A stretch of 41,701 bases of DNA from JACRAR01 sp041674385 (GCA_041674385.1 JBAYVU010000029.1:1-41701); one strand, 5' to 3'; shown: positions 1 through 9,997, counted from the first letter of the stretch. The notes: a model not told the origin generated them from the sequence alone. Made by a program: numbers and translations.

Positions 1-136
1 AATTCGGCTTCATTCGCCGCGAAGCCATATTCTCTCACCAGGCCCAGCGAGCGATCGGCCACGAACTCATGCTCAACAATTCGAGCGAGCTTCTGGGCGG
101 CAGCGTCAGCCCCATGCTGTAACGACGCGCGATATT
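1..136. other. Left flanking DNA, probably bacterial, unidentified
   Basis: This short stretch lies outside the inferred left phage end. It can be read on both strands. On the plus strand a frame open from base 3 ends at a TAA at 120-122 (39 residues, containing GHELMLNNSSELLGG). On the minus strand a frame stays open through the whole piece (containing KLARIVEHEFVADRS). I recognise neither. It does not resemble the part of a CusA/CzcA pump that should precede the right flank, so the two flanks appear to come from different places. Too short to assign a function. Confidence 0.45.
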
Positions 137-220
137 TGGAACAGATTTGCGCGATAAATGGCACAGAAACATTTTGCGTTAGATGCAACAAAATTGCACA
201 GATGCAAAATTAATAACCAA
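137..220. repeat. Left phage end with transposase-binding-like repeats
   Basis: Reading inward from 137 there are three loosely related units that begin with ACAGA, at about 141, 161 and 197. The first contains GCGCGATAAAT, which matches GTGAGATAAAT at the other phage end. Mu-family transposases bind arrays of about 22-bp repeats at each end, so these are the expected A-binding sites. The inner part is AT-rich and holds repeated ATGCAA motifs just beyond the stop of the last tail gene, which could also act in ending its transcript. The boundaries are inferred by comparing the two ends by eye. Confidence 0.55.
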
Positions 221-226
221 CTTAAA

Positions 227-784
227 TCACGCGCAACCACCAGAAACATTTCCGGTAATATTCAGGGTCAGCGTAGACACTACCGTTCCGTCGAATTCTG
301 CATCAATAATTAATTCCCCAAGCCCGACGCCATCACTATAGGCGACTGACAGCGCCGACCCAGCAATTGATATTAACGGAGACCCACCGCCTCCATTCCA
401 CGTTGCTACCCATGAACATTTTGACTGATCGATAACAAGAGGGGCCGCGATTCCGGCCGCTTGCACATCGGCATTGACCATCCTTGCCATTTGCAGGAAC
501 GCACCTGAATTATCTGTCAGGCAGGATGCCGTGCTGTCACACCATGTTGAAACGCGCTGTATTGCCACATCGACGTTTGACGCCGGAATGCCCGGCTCGC
601 TGTATAACGGGGAGCCGTCCGGGCCAGACCAGATTGCCGTCAGATTCGGCATGACTGGACATGCGATGACTGGCGCATCTGGTACGGCTGGCGCAACAGT
701 CTTCACACGCTGCATTTTAAGAGTGATTTCGAGCGGCTTTGCTATCGCGCCACCGGGCTTGTATATCACGCCGTGGCGGCTCAC
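227..784 (-). CDS. Unknown protein, last gene of the tail operon
   Basis: A 185-residue protein starting in an ATGA overlap with the gene before it, so it is probably translationally coupled and virion-related. The N-terminal part is rich in proline and valine; the middle carries several cysteines (CPVMPN, WCDSTASC, KCSW), and the C-terminal part is rich in Ser, Gly, Val and Thr with alternating hydrophobic residues, as in a beta-sandwich. It ends GGCA. I recognise no family. Position at the tip end of the tail module suggests a tail tip or receptor-related protein. Its codons are somewhat more AT-rich than those of its neighbours, as often seen in recently exchanged tail-tip genes. Confidence 0.7.
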   Translation of the reverse strand: MSRHGVIYKPGGAIAKPLEITLKMQRVKTVAPAVPDAPVIACPVMPNLTAIWSGPDGSPLYSEPGIPASNVDVAIQRVSTWCDSTASCLTDNSGAFLQMARMVNADVQAAGIAAPLVIDQSKCSWVATWNGGGGSPLISIAGSALSVAYSDGVGLGELIIDAEFDGTVVSTLTLNITGNVSGGCA

Positions 785-2040
785 AGCGTCACATCCAGCT
801 CGAACGGCAGGTAGCCATCCGCTTCGACCGCAATCACATGGCTTCCCGGCTTGGCTTCGAAGCTGACTTTACCTTGTGCATTGGTCTTTTTCGGCGCGCC
901 GTTGTCGAGCGCGACCAGGGCATTGGGCAGGGGCTTGCCGTCCGGCCCGAGGATGGTGAATGTGGCGATGCCGTTTTGATAGGCCACGTCAACGCCGCCG
1001 TCGTCTTTTGGCCTGATGGCTCTAGCATGGTGGTCTAGGGTGATGATGGGCGTTTCTCCCCAGGAGATTTCGCCGCTGATTCTGCGCCCGGGTTTTCCGG
1101 GTTGGGTTTCCAGCGAGAGAGCCATCAGGGCTTGCGGGCCGTCAACCGGCAGAGCTGGGTGCGTCAGGGTGAGCCAGTCGCCCACGCTTATGGCCTTGCC
1201 TGTTTCGATTTCGATGCTGGCGCGTTGCATGGCCAGGCGGGACAGCAGGCGTTTGCCGAGCGCCAGCGCATCGGCGGGCTGGCGCAGCCAGGGGGCTTCG
1301 AGCTTGGCCATGGGCGCGCCAGCTGCACCGAATGGGCTGGGCTTGGCGGAGAGTTCCATGTATTGCGCGTAGGCGCCCTTGGCTGGGTGGTAGTCGAAGG
1401 CGATTTGCAGGCGGTCTGCTGCGTCCTGAATGCTGGCGCTGATGCTGGTGACTGTAGCGCTTCTGGCGTCCAGGCTGGCGACTGATACCCCGGCGCTGGA
1501 CGGATAGGCAGCGGCGAAGCGTTCGGCCCAGACTACGCCGCATGATTTGGTGATTTCGTCCAGCCAGGCGCGGACGGATTGCAATTTATCCAGGCGACCG
1601 GCGATCCTGATGCCGGGGAGTTCAGATTTTAGCCGGGACAGGTCCCATGCCTTTCCGGACAGGGATAGCAGGTCCTGCAATACGTCCGCCGGGTGCGCGA
1701 TCAATGCGCCGGTCGCGGCGTGGCGCTTGCCTTGCAGGGCTGCGGTGATCTCCGCGCCTTGTTCCGGTGGCGCGGACAGGGTGATCTGGCAATAGGAGTG
1801 GCCGGTGATGTCGGTTTGGGTGCTGCTGGCCCAACCTTTGGTTTCCTGGCCGTCTACAAATACAGCGGTGACGGTAGCCGGGTGGTCGGCGGCGAGGTAT
1901 TGGGTTTCGCTGAGCTTGATCAGCGGGACGGCGGATTGCGAGAGGTCTCCGTAGATCACGGGCAGGATGGCATCCTCGGTGTAGTCGCCCAGGGCGGCGC
2001 TGGTTCTAAGCGGGAGGTCTTCGGATAGGAGGAGGTTCAT
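781..2040 (-). CDS. Tail tip/hub-like protein with C-terminal Ig-like domain
   Basis: A 419-residue protein between the 110-residue tail protein and the terminal gene. Most of the chain is of the kind found in siphovirus tail hub proteins of B3-like phages, with an early segment about access to a site (ILPVIYGDL) and a long mixed alpha/beta middle. The last 60 or so residues (ILGPDGKPLPNALVAL onward, ending GYLPFELDVTL) look like a carboxypeptidase-regulatory or PEGA-like beta domain, often seen on surface-exposed tail proteins. The start is supported by GGAG on the minus strand not far from the ATG. The specific role in the tail tip is inferred from order and size. Confidence 0.7.
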   Translation of the reverse strand: MNLLLSEDLPLRTSAALGDYTEDAILPVIYGDLSQSAVPLIKLSETQYLAADHPATVTAVFVDGQETKGWASSTQTDITGHSYCQITLSAPPEQGAEITAALQGKRHAATGALIAHPADVLQDLLSLSGKAWDLSRLKSELPGIRIAGRLDKLQSVRAWLDEITKSCGVVWAERFAAAYPSSAGVSVASLDARSATVTSISASIQDAADRLQIAFDYHPAKGAYAQYMELSAKPSPFGAAGAPMAKLEAPWLRQPADALALGKRLLSRLAMQRASIEIETGKAISVGDWLTLTHPALPVDGPQALMALSLETQPGKPGRRISGEISWGETPIITLDHHARAIRPKDDGGVDVAYQNGIATFTILGPDGKPLPNALVALDNGAPKKTNAQGKVSFEAKPGSHVIAVEADGYLPFELDVTL

Positions 2041-2067
2041 TGGATGGCCGGTTTTGAAGGATTGGGT

Positions 2068-2093
2068 TTGTTGGGCTTTTCAGCCCAATCTAC
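2068..2093. repeat. REP-like hairpin between tail genes
   Basis: TTGGGCT at 2071-2077 pairs with AGCCCAA at 2082-2088 around a 4-base loop, followed by TCTAC. It fills the only gap between the 110-residue and 419-residue tail genes. The shape and the TAC/GTA edge resemble repetitive extragenic elements of betaproteobacterial chromosomes. It could also attenuate transcription inside the operon. Confidence 0.5.
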
Positions 2094-2100
2094 ATGGCGG

Positions 2101-2433
2101 TCATGCCGATATTTCCAGCGTCAGGGTGTTGCCGTATTGGATGTCGGAGACGACCCCTTCAAAGAGGATTTCTGTTCCGCTTTCAATGCGTGCACGGCGG
2201 CGCAATGGCAGGCCGATCAGATCCGAGGCGCGGCGCTTGGGGTTGTTTAGCACCACGCTGATATTGGGCGCTTCGCCCGCGCCGATGCCTTCCAGGTGGG
2301 CGGCTCTCGCGGTGCTTCTGAGCGTGCCGATCTCGGCCAGCAGCGGGTAGGACGCACCGCTGGCGCTTGCCCCTTGGCGGTGGAAGCGCAGCCAGCAGCC
2401 GTCTAGTTCCAGGGCGAGGACGGGGTAGTCCAT
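2101..2433 (-). CDS. Small tail protein
   Basis: A 110-residue protein whose ATG overlaps the stop of the 1174-residue tail gene by one base. It contains LALELDGCWLRFHR near the start and a beta-rich end (ILFEGVVSDIQYGNTLTLEIS). Proteins of this size sit between the large tail protein and the hub protein in B3-like transposable phages; the content suggests a compact beta-fold tail tip component. No catalytic motif is visible. Function is inferred from position only. Confidence 0.7.
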   Translation of the reverse strand: MDYPVLALELDGCWLRFHRQGASASGASYPLLAEIGTLRSTARAAHLEGIGAGEAPNISVVLNNPKRRASDLIGLPLRRRARIESGTEILFEGVVSDIQYGNTLTLEISA

Positions 2434-5400
2434 CAGGCCACCACGCCCTTGACCGACAGCTTCATGCCATAACGCCGCTCATTGCCGGTGTTGGGCTGGT
2501 AGCCTCCGTCCTCGGGCATGTCGATTTCGTCGAGCAGCACGCGCACGGGCCAGGCTTCTTCCGGACGGGTGCTTTGCGGGATGAGGATCATGGGCTCATC
2601 GTCGTTAGTTTTGAGGTGGTCAAGCATGGCGAGCAGGCCGGTCAGGTCGGCATCTTTCAGGACGCCTTGCTGCCATTCGATCTCTCCCGATCGGGTCGCG
2701 CCGAGGAAGGCGGCGGAGGGGTTGAGTCCGGTGCCGCGCTCGACGCTGTAATCGCGTCGCAGCTGGCATTCGGCGCTGAGTTCGGTGGCGAGCGCCTGAC
2801 CGGCCCAGGACCAGCCGATGGTGCCGCCGGTGGCGTTGGTGATTTCGAGCTTGAGGTGGGTGGCGGTCTTGTCGGCAAACAGCTTGGCCATGACGCCGGC
2901 GCGCCAGGTGAGGGGTTCGGCCCAGTCCCAGGTGACCCCATCCATCCCGCCATGGAGCGTCACCAGGCTGCCGCTGGGCAAGGTATGGAAGGCGATCGCG
3001 GCACAATCAATGGTCTTGATGCTGCCAAGATTGGCGGTCAGGGTTGCGCCCGACCCAGACCAGCGCCATGCCTCGACGTCCGGGTTTACCACATTTGACA
3101 GCGCCGCTGGTTGAAGGGCGCGGAAGCGGTACAGGTCTCCTGCGGCGAAGCTGGGGGCCGCGCCGGTGGTGAAAAATGCGCTCAGGCCGTCTGATAGACC
3201 CTCTCCCCCAGCCCCTCCCCCGCCCAGGGGGGATGGGAGCGACCAGGCTGCGGCATTTTTTCTCCAGCGGTAGTGCCCGCCCTCGACGGCAAATTTGTAC
3301 AGGTCTCCCGACTCGAACGGGATTCCTCCTGGCACAATCTGAAATTGCAGGCCGGACTGGTTGTAGGGCACAGGCGCGTCCAGATCGAGCGCGTAGGCCG
3401 GGAATGCGCCTGTCACGCTGCCGTCGACGTGCCAGGTCTGGATGTTGTCGCCGTCCTTTCCGCCTGCCAGATAAAGGTCCTGCGCGGCGATCACCGGCAG
3501 ATAGAGCTTGTCGCCCACCTGGTAGGTGGATGGCCACCCGGCATCGCCTATTGACAGGTTTACCGTGTCTCCAACCAGCAATCCGGCCTCGCATTTTATA
3601 TTGATCTGGAATGCGAACTCGTGAGTCGACCGGGTTGCACCGGCAATTCCGGGTACCGCCTGAGAAGAAAAATACGGGGTATTACTGAAAGCGCTGGCGT
3701 ATTTACCTTTGTTGCTGCCGACGACCTCCCAGTAATATGCATCTCCACTATCACGCCAGCAACCGTCTCCACCTGCGACAGTGCCAGCGTCAGCTTTTCC
3801 CGATGGGGATATTCCCGCCGAAATCAGCACCCAGTCCATGCGGGAGCGGTAGCGCTCCTTGATGATGGATATGCCTCCCTTGCTAGGTGCTGATGAAGTC
3901 GCTCCGCCGCCGTTTATGGTCATCGTCAGCGTTCCTAGAGCGTTTCCGTAGCCCACTGACATATTAAGCACAGGACTACCCTGATAACTGCCTCCGACGG
4001 GGGATGGTGCAGACGACAACTGCATGGGAATTACTTCGCGGTACTCCCCATCTGGGTATGTTAGCTCGACCACTGTGTAATATCTTGTGTGCTGCATCAG
4101 CGATTCTGGCACGACGATTTCTCCCGTCCACTGCACACTGACCGGGGCAAGCGCCGCTGCGCCGGTTTCGACAAACCCGGCCCCGGGCATGGCCATTGCG
4201 GATTTCACTGACCAGGTTAAATCCGGGTTCTGGAACATCGCCACCCACGATCTGCTGGGGATGTACTCACCAGCCACCTCGGTGGTAATACCTGTTTTAC
4301 CGGTTGATGCGCTTGGCGCCGTGGCCGACTCCATCTCCGTCTCAATATCCAGCTTAAATTCAGCCAGAACGGTATCCCATCCGGCCTCGGCCACGGCAAT
4401 ACCTTCCACCGCGGCCAAGTTGGCCTCGAACTCCCGCAACGCGGGAAGCAAATCGGTAATAAATGGCTCGGGGATTCCTTTGCCGTTTTCGTACAGGCTG
4501 TTGGCGCGGACCGTGTCCGCTCCCCAGTCGTACATGCTGGTGAGCCGCACTAATGTCGCGGGCGAATAGGCCATGGTGGTGGTGCCTCCTGTTTGACCGG
4601 TTAAGCAGAATGCCGTGGACAGGTCCGGCGCTGCCATGCTTGAGCAGTCGCATGCCCCGTCCGGGCGCTTGGTGTATTTTAGGGTGACGGTCTGGTCTGC
4701 CGATTCCGGCCCGAGCGCCATCGAGGCGATGCAGATCGGCGGCGGCTCCACGCCCGCGTCGCGCTGGGCGTACTGGATGCCAGTTACCGAGAATTTGCCG
4801 CGCGCCTGGCCGAATCCGTCGGGTGTTTTTAATGGGATGGAGAGGCCGAACTTTCCACCGGGTTCGGCGAACAACCCCCCGGACAGGATGTTGCCCAGCT
4901 CGCCCGACACGCTGCCCTTGAGCGCCCAGATTTCGCGCCCGATTCCCGCGTTAACGTGGTCGCGACTGGTTGCGGCCCAGCATCGCGCCTCGATCAGCTC
5001 GGTGGACGCGGTGGCGCCCGCATAGGTGGCGGCGAATCCGGTAGCGGATGCGCTGCCGCTGCCGGTTGATGGCAGGACGTGCGCGTCGGTACGCGTCACC
5101 AGGTCGCGCGCGGCCATGCCGCCGGGGGCGCGGTCGTTTGCTATCACGCCGTCAACCGCTGCCAGCGCGGATGCGGTTTGCAGCGCTGAAAGCAGGTCGT
5201 AGAGTGTGACAATGCCGGTGTAGGTTTCTGTCGTGACGCCATCCGTGAGCGTGACGGCGCGGCTGCCGGAGACGAACTTTACCCTGGTTCCGGCTGGGAC
5301 TGCCGATTTGATCGATGGCTCGAAATGGTAGAGCCATTTGCCGGCCTGATATTTTTTGTACTGGCGGTAAACCGTGCTGGTATCGTCGCCGAACACCAGC

Positions 5401-5957
5401 CGGTGCGCATCGGCTGGAATCTGGTTGTCCGCGCCCATGATCCTGGTGTCCCAGTCGAATTGAGGGCCTTCCTCGCCGTCCGCGCCGATCTTTAGTGCCT
5501 GGATCAGGCTGAAATCAGAGTTGGTGAATATCAGGCCGGACTGGTCGACGGAGAGGTGGATCAGGTTGCCGTTCGCGCCTGGAATTCTGGCGACGATGCT
5601 GACGCCCTCCATGTCCGTGCCGGCCGCCGTTAAAACCTGCCCCATATCAGCGAGTTTAACGGTGAATGTTTGGGCTGTTCCGGTGAATGAGATGCCGGAT
5701 ATTTCGCCCGTCCCAGCGCCCGCGAAGATGGGCTGGCTGATGAGCGGAGTGACGACGGTGTTGTCCGTTATCTCGATCTCGTACTGCGACTCCTCGTGGC
5801 CGGTGTAGGCGCCAGACAATGCCACGCGCGCCGATCCGCTGCGGGCCAGGGGGCGTTCCAGCACGGCGTTTTCTATCGTGGCCACGCTGGTGGCGGACAG
5901 GGCCGCATTCAGCAGCACGTTGCGGTTATTGGCGAGATAGCGTTGGGTGGAGGTCAT
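2433..5957 (-). CDS. Large tail protein (1174 aa)
   Basis: The second largest gene, directly after the tape measure gene with a one-base stop/start overlap. Proteins of this size in this position form the distal tail or central fibre complex in B3/D3112-like siphoviruses. The chain is Gly/Ser/Thr rich with several beta-type regions; a segment near residues 405-455 has spaced cysteines (PPICIAS, GACDCSS, AFCLTG). The last 150 residues describe a conserved-looking end domain (EIEWQQGVLKDADL, DGGYQPNTGNERRYGM). Around residue 920 the peptide SLPSPLGGGGAGGEG is encoded by a host-style CT-rich repeat at 3195-3235, apparently an in-frame insertion. Exact role is inferred. Confidence 0.82.
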   Translation of the reverse strand: MTSTQRYLANNRNVLLNAALSATSVATIENAVLERPLARSGSARVALSGAYTGHEESQYEIEITDNTVVTPLISQPIFAGAGTGEISGISFTGTAQTFTVKLADMGQVLTAAGTDMEGVSIVARIPGANGNLIHLSVDQSGLIFTNSDFSLIQALKIGADGEEGPQFDWDTRIMGADNQIPADAHRLVFGDDTSTVYRQYKKYQAGKWLYHFEPSIKSAVPAGTRVKFVSGSRAVTLTDGVTTETYTGIVTLYDLLSALQTASALAAVDGVIANDRAPGGMAARDLVTRTDAHVLPSTGSGSASATGFAATYAGATASTELIEARCWAATSRDHVNAGIGREIWALKGSVSGELGNILSGGLFAEPGGKFGLSIPLKTPDGFGQARGKFSVTGIQYAQRDAGVEPPPICIASMALGPESADQTVTLKYTKRPDGACDCSSMAAPDLSTAFCLTGQTGGTTTMAYSPATLVRLTSMYDWGADTVRANSLYENGKGIPEPFITDLLPALREFEANLAAVEGIAVAEAGWDTVLAEFKLDIETEMESATAPSASTGKTGITTEVAGEYIPSRSWVAMFQNPDLTWSVKSAMAMPGAGFVETGAAALAPVSVQWTGEIVVPESLMQHTRYYTVVELTYPDGEYREVIPMQLSSAPSPVGGSYQGSPVLNMSVGYGNALGTLTMTINGGGATSSAPSKGGISIIKERYRSRMDWVLISAGISPSGKADAGTVAGGDGCWRDSGDAYYWEVVGSNKGKYASAFSNTPYFSSQAVPGIAGATRSTHEFAFQINIKCEAGLLVGDTVNLSIGDAGWPSTYQVGDKLYLPVIAAQDLYLAGGKDGDNIQTWHVDGSVTGAFPAYALDLDAPVPYNQSGLQFQIVPGGIPFESGDLYKFAVEGGHYRWRKNAAAWSLPSPLGGGGAGGEGLSDGLSAFFTTGAAPSFAAGDLYRFRALQPAALSNVVNPDVEAWRWSGSGATLTANLGSIKTIDCAAIAFHTLPSGSLVTLHGGMDGVTWDWAEPLTWRAGVMAKLFADKTATHLKLEITNATGGTIGWSWAGQALATELSAECQLRRDYSVERGTGLNPSAAFLGATRSGEIEWQQGVLKDADLTGLLAMLDHLKTNDDEPMILIPQSTRPEEAWPVRVLLDEIDMPEDGGYQPNTGNERRYGMKLSVKGVVA
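3195..3240. repeat. CT-rich host-style repeat inserted in frame in the large tail gene
   Basis: The sequence CCCTCTCCCCCAGCCCCTCC followed by a G-rich arm resembles the compound repeats at 10796-10927 and 14663-14799 (CTCTCTCCC...GGGAGAGAG). Here it lies inside the tail gene and is read as a Gly/Pro-rich peptide without breaking the frame. Confidence 0.5.
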
Positions 5958-8900
5958 TATCGTGATCCGGACATCATTTTATTGAGTGTAGGGGCGACCG
6001 TGCGGCGGATTTCATCTCCCGAGAGGCTGGTCGTGGTGATGTTTAGTGTCTGGTTGTAGGTGGCGCCAGCTCCCAACGATGCGGAAGACGCGCTCACTCC
6101 GCCGGCCACGTCCTGGGCAAGCTGCGATCCGGCGCTCGACGTGGTTTGATCCGTCTTTGGAAGGCTTAATCGGTTCATGACGTCGGCGGTCTCGCGGGCG
6201 GCTTTTTCCTCGGCGATGCGCGCCAGTTCGTCCTGGTGGTTCTTCTGGTCGGATACTGATTTTGCTTTTGCGGCATCGGCGATGTCCTTGAGCTTGATAT
6301 TGTGCAGCTTGTCAAGATCGCTGATCGCGCTCGCATAGGCCGTGCGGGCATCCGCCGCCGCCCGGGAATTATTGGCCTTGCCGCGCATGTCTGTTTCCCC
6401 GCCAGCCGCGCCCATGGCGGCGTCGTACTGCTCCTTCAGCGCGCGCTTCCGTTCTGCGTAGGCGCGATCCTCGATGGCCTTGTCGTTACCCAGGGCGCGG
6501 TCCAGTTCGTCCTTGAGGCTGGCGGCTGAATTTATCAGGCTGTCCATGGCGGATTGCCACGCGCGGGTTGCATCCTCGTTGCGGCGGGTTGCGTCAGCCG
6601 TTGCGTGTAACTGGCTTTCGAGCTGCCGCATGGCACTGGTGGCCGCGTCCCCCGTGCCTGCCGCTCCGCTCATGATATTTTTCATCAGCGAGGCGACGTA
6701 GGCGGTCTGTTGCCCGGCAGAATTGGCCGCATCGATGTAGCCCTGCACGGCGGATGTGGTTTTCCGCCATGCCTCGTTGGCTGCATCCGCCACGGATGAG
6801 AAATAACCGGCATCGAGGGCCGCATTGCTGGCGTAATGCGCACCGGCTGCTGATGCAGCAGAAACAGCCGATGCCATGGCCGAAGCCGCGCTTGCTGCCG
6901 CGCTCATTTGAGCGGCGACGGCCTGCGCATTGATGGCAGCCTGTTTGGCTTCTTCTGCGCCGCGTGCCGTTTCGTTGGCGAAATTCTGCGCGGCGACTGC
7001 GGCTTGCTTGGTCCATTCGTTGGGATTGGCTGCGGCTGCGGCAATGGCTTTTTTGGCCGCCTCTTCGGCGCGTGCCGCCTCGGCTGCTGCCCACGAGGCG
7101 GTGGCATCGGCTTGCGCGGCATCGGCGGCGGCATGGGCAGCCTGGGCGGCGATACCCAGCGCATCGGCTTTTTCGCGCGCCGCCGCGCTGCCGGATTTCA
7201 TGGCCTCGGTGCTGGCCTGGGCATATTCGGCATCGGCTTTCTGCGCGTTGGCCGATGCGGTCATGGCCGTGGCTTGCGATTTGACGGCTTCCGCGCCGGC
7301 TTGCACGGCGCTGGTGTGGTCCTTGGCGGCTTGCAGCGCTTCGCGGCTGGCGGTGGTCATGGCCTGGATGCTGGCGACGACCGAGGATTTGATTTTCTGG
7401 TAAGCGGCGTCGACGCCTTCGGCGCTGGCCTTGCCGGATTCCTTGATGCGGTTGAAGTCGATGACCAGCTGGTCGAATGCGCCTTTCATGGCTTCAGCTG
7501 ACTTGATGCCGAGGCGCTTGAAGGAGTCACCCAGGGCGCCATCGATCTGGCCGGCAGTTTCGCGCAACTTGGCTTGCAGGCGGGTTTGGGCGTCTTCCAG
7601 GTCTTTGCCGGAAATCACGCCATCCGCTGCGGCTTTTTTCAAGGAAGCGCCGAGCGCCTCTACTTCCTGCCTGGTGTCTGCCGTCTTGAGCGCAAGATTG
7701 AAAGCCTCTCCGATCTCGCGCCCGGATGCCTGCGCGTTCTGCGCCATCAGGTCGAAGCTGACAATCGCATCTTTTGTCGCCTGATCGATGCCGCTGCGGA
7801 ACTTGTCGATGTCACCGCCCAGCTTTTTGAAACCTGCCGACAGTGATGCATCCAGTGCGATGGCCAGCTTGCGCGCCCCTTCCACTGAGCCATCGAAAGC
7901 GCGGACGGCTGCATTCTGGAATTCGATGAAATCCTTCGTTGACAGCTTGGCCAGCGCGCCGCCGATGGAATCGCGTATTTCGTTTCCCGTCACCAAGCCG
8001 GAGCGCTTGAGCGTATCCATGCTGGCCAGCATCTTGTTGACGCTGCCCTGATCGCTGAAATTAACCTTCTTGACCATTTCGTCAAGCGCCTGTCCGGTGC
8101 CTTTTGCCTCCGCCGTCAGCTTGCGGAAATCGCCGATGATCTTGCTGGTGGCCATGGCGCTTTGGTCGCTGCCAGCGAAATACTTGGCGTTTATGGAATC
8201 CATGACGGCGCTGGCATCGGCATAAGCCGCAGCCTGATTTTTTGCATCCTGCGATCCTGCCGTTGCCGCAGCCCGCGAGGCTTCCTGCTGCTCGCGGTTT
8301 TTCTTGATCACATCATCGATAAAGCCGGTCAGCTGCTGGTAAATCTCGATTCCAACCACGGCGACGGTGAGAGGCAGGAATACCCGCGCCGGGAGGCTGG
8401 CGAGTGCGGTTTTTACCCCGCCGACTGCGCCGGTTGCTGTCGTGGCGGCGGCTGCCACATTCAATAGCCCGGCGGCCATTTCGGCCATACTTTTGGCGAA
8501 GCTCAGGCCGCGCAAGGTGGCGTAGACAAACAGCAGCCCCTTGATTGCTTCGGCATGTTCCACCACGAAAGTGGTGACGCCAACGATGGCCTCGCCTGCG
8601 GTTTTCATGGCGTCGGCGAATTCTTTGCCGAACTTTTGCAGCTCGCCGGATTCTGACATGGCGCGGATTTTGGCCGCCAGCTCCTCCGCTATTTTGGCGA
8701 CCTCGGACATGGCGCCGCTTTTGGCAATTTCCTGCATGGCCAACGTCCAGGAGTTGCCAAGGCGGGCAAGTTGCGCGTCCAGTGTGTTTACGGCGGCTGG
8801 CAGCGCTCCAGCTACATTTTCCTTGAGCGCGGCAGCGAACTTGGGCAGGAAGTCTTCGGACAACAGCTCGCCCGCATCCAGCATGCGGCTGAATTCCGCC

Positions 8901-9988
8901 GTGGTAACGCCCAGCGCCTTGGCCGCCACGCTGGTGGCGATGGGCAGGCGATCGCCTAATTGGCCCCGGAATTCCTCGGCCTGCACCTTGCCTTTGGCCA
9001 TCATCTGCGACAGCGCCAGGAAGATGCCCTTGGTTTCGTCGGCGGAAAGCTGCATTACCTTGGCGGCATCGGCTACGCCTGAGAATACCTCACGCGCTTT
9101 TTGCCCTTCCAGGCTGCTGCCCCGCACCGAGGCGGCGAATTTGGCGAAACCCGCACCTGCTGCGCCCACGTCGATACCCAGCCGCTCGGCTTCGGCACGC
9201 ACGAAGGCCATTTCACCTGCCGCGCCCGCTGCCGATCCGGTAGCGAACTGCAGCTGCGCCATGATCTTGTCCAGTCCGATGCCTGCGTCAAGGATGGATT
9301 TCGAGAGGCGGAAAGCGCCGTTGAGCGCGGCCCAGGCCACGTACAACTCAGCCATGATATGGCCGGCATGGGCCAGCGATGACGACATGGCCTGGCTGGA
9401 CTGCCCAGCCTGCTGCATGGCGCTGCCGGATGCCTTGGCCTGCCCGGATACACTGCCCAGCTCGCGGCCGAGTTCGCGCAGCCGGGTATTCAGCGCAAGA
9501 GAGGCGCGTTCCTTGTCGGCAAAGCCCAGGTCAGAATCGCGCAATGTGGCGAATGATGCCCTGATCTTGTCAACTTCGGCCTTGATGGTGGCGCCGGAAC
9601 GGATATTTAACGCGCCAAAAGCACTTGCCAAGTTTTTTGCGGCGACCTCTGCTTTCGTCAAAGCGGGTGGCAGCTCTCCCGCTTCGGCTTTAAGCGCCTT
9701 GACGCGGGCCGTGGCGGCATCGGTGGCACGGGCGATTTCATCCATGCCTACACCTGATTTTTTCAGGCCGACAAGCGCAGATTCAACCTGCGATATTTCC
9801 GCCTCGATGGCTTTTAGGGAGCGGATTCCAAACGTCTTGAATGCCGCGTCAATCCCGTCCCCGGCTTGCGCTGCTGCGCCTTCCATGCCGCCCATGGCCT
9901 GCTTGAACTGAGACGTTGCGCCAGACAAGGCGCTGACGAACTGTTCCGCTGCCAGTTTCAGCTTGACGCTTAATTCGAGTTCGCCCAT
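5957..9988 (-). CDS. Tail tape measure protein
   Basis: At 1343 residues this is the longest gene, as expected for a tape measure that sets the length of a long flexible tail and passes to the cell envelope during DNA injection. Residues about 215-420 form the conserved tape measure domain (GIGLDKIMAQLQFATGSAAG, then GDRLPIATSVAAKALG). A hydrophobic stretch follows near 490-560. Residues 850-1150 are very rich in Ala, with repeated AxxAxA heptad-like runs (AAQADATASWAAAEAARAEE), typical of long coiled coil. The gene comes after the tail chaperone pair, the usual order. Start ATG at 9988; the next gene begins at the stop codon with one-base overlap. Confidence 0.93.
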   Translation of the reverse strand: MGELELSVKLKLAAEQFVSALSGATSQFKQAMGGMEGAAAQAGDGIDAAFKTFGIRSLKAIEAEISQVESALVGLKKSGVGMDEIARATDAATARVKALKAEAGELPPALTKAEVAAKNLASAFGALNIRSGATIKAEVDKIRASFATLRDSDLGFADKERASLALNTRLRELGRELGSVSGQAKASGSAMQQAGQSSQAMSSSLAHAGHIMAELYVAWAALNGAFRLSKSILDAGIGLDKIMAQLQFATGSAAGAAGEMAFVRAEAERLGIDVGAAGAGFAKFAASVRGSSLEGQKAREVFSGVADAAKVMQLSADETKGIFLALSQMMAKGKVQAEEFRGQLGDRLPIATSVAAKALGVTTAEFSRMLDAGELLSEDFLPKFAAALKENVAGALPAAVNTLDAQLARLGNSWTLAMQEIAKSGAMSEVAKIAEELAAKIRAMSESGELQKFGKEFADAMKTAGEAIVGVTTFVVEHAEAIKGLLFVYATLRGLSFAKSMAEMAAGLLNVAAAATTATGAVGGVKTALASLPARVFLPLTVAVVGIEIYQQLTGFIDDVIKKNREQQEASRAAATAGSQDAKNQAAAYADASAVMDSINAKYFAGSDQSAMATSKIIGDFRKLTAEAKGTGQALDEMVKKVNFSDQGSVNKMLASMDTLKRSGLVTGNEIRDSIGGALAKLSTKDFIEFQNAAVRAFDGSVEGARKLAIALDASLSAGFKKLGGDIDKFRSGIDQATKDAIVSFDLMAQNAQASGREIGEAFNLALKTADTRQEVEALGASLKKAAADGVISGKDLEDAQTRLQAKLRETAGQIDGALGDSFKRLGIKSAEAMKGAFDQLVIDFNRIKESGKASAEGVDAAYQKIKSSVVASIQAMTTASREALQAAKDHTSAVQAGAEAVKSQATAMTASANAQKADAEYAQASTEAMKSGSAAAREKADALGIAAQAAHAAADAAQADATASWAAAEAARAEEAAKKAIAAAAANPNEWTKQAAVAAQNFANETARGAEEAKQAAINAQAVAAQMSAAASAASAMASAVSAASAAGAHYASNAALDAGYFSSVADAANEAWRKTTSAVQGYIDAANSAGQQTAYVASLMKNIMSGAAGTGDAATSAMRQLESQLHATADATRRNEDATRAWQSAMDSLINSAASLKDELDRALGNDKAIEDRAYAERKRALKEQYDAAMGAAGGETDMRGKANNSRAAADARTAYASAISDLDKLHNIKLKDIADAAKAKSVSDQKNHQDELARIAEEKAARETADVMNRLSLPKTDQTTSSAGSQLAQDVAGGVSASSASLGAGATYNQTLNITTTSLSGDEIRRTVAPTLNKMMSGSR

Positions 9989-9997
9989 GATTGTCCG

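Noticed and set aside
118..124. TGTAACG as the left phage end
   Set aside because: It resembles Mu's TGTA terminus, but the motif shared with the right end (ACAG...GATAAAT) starts at 137, which gives a better pair. It stays a second choice.
8541..9911. Long plus-strand frame (456 codons) over the tape measure gene
   Set aside because: Ala/Ser-rich mirror of the tape measure coding sequence; no ribosome site and opposite to the operon.
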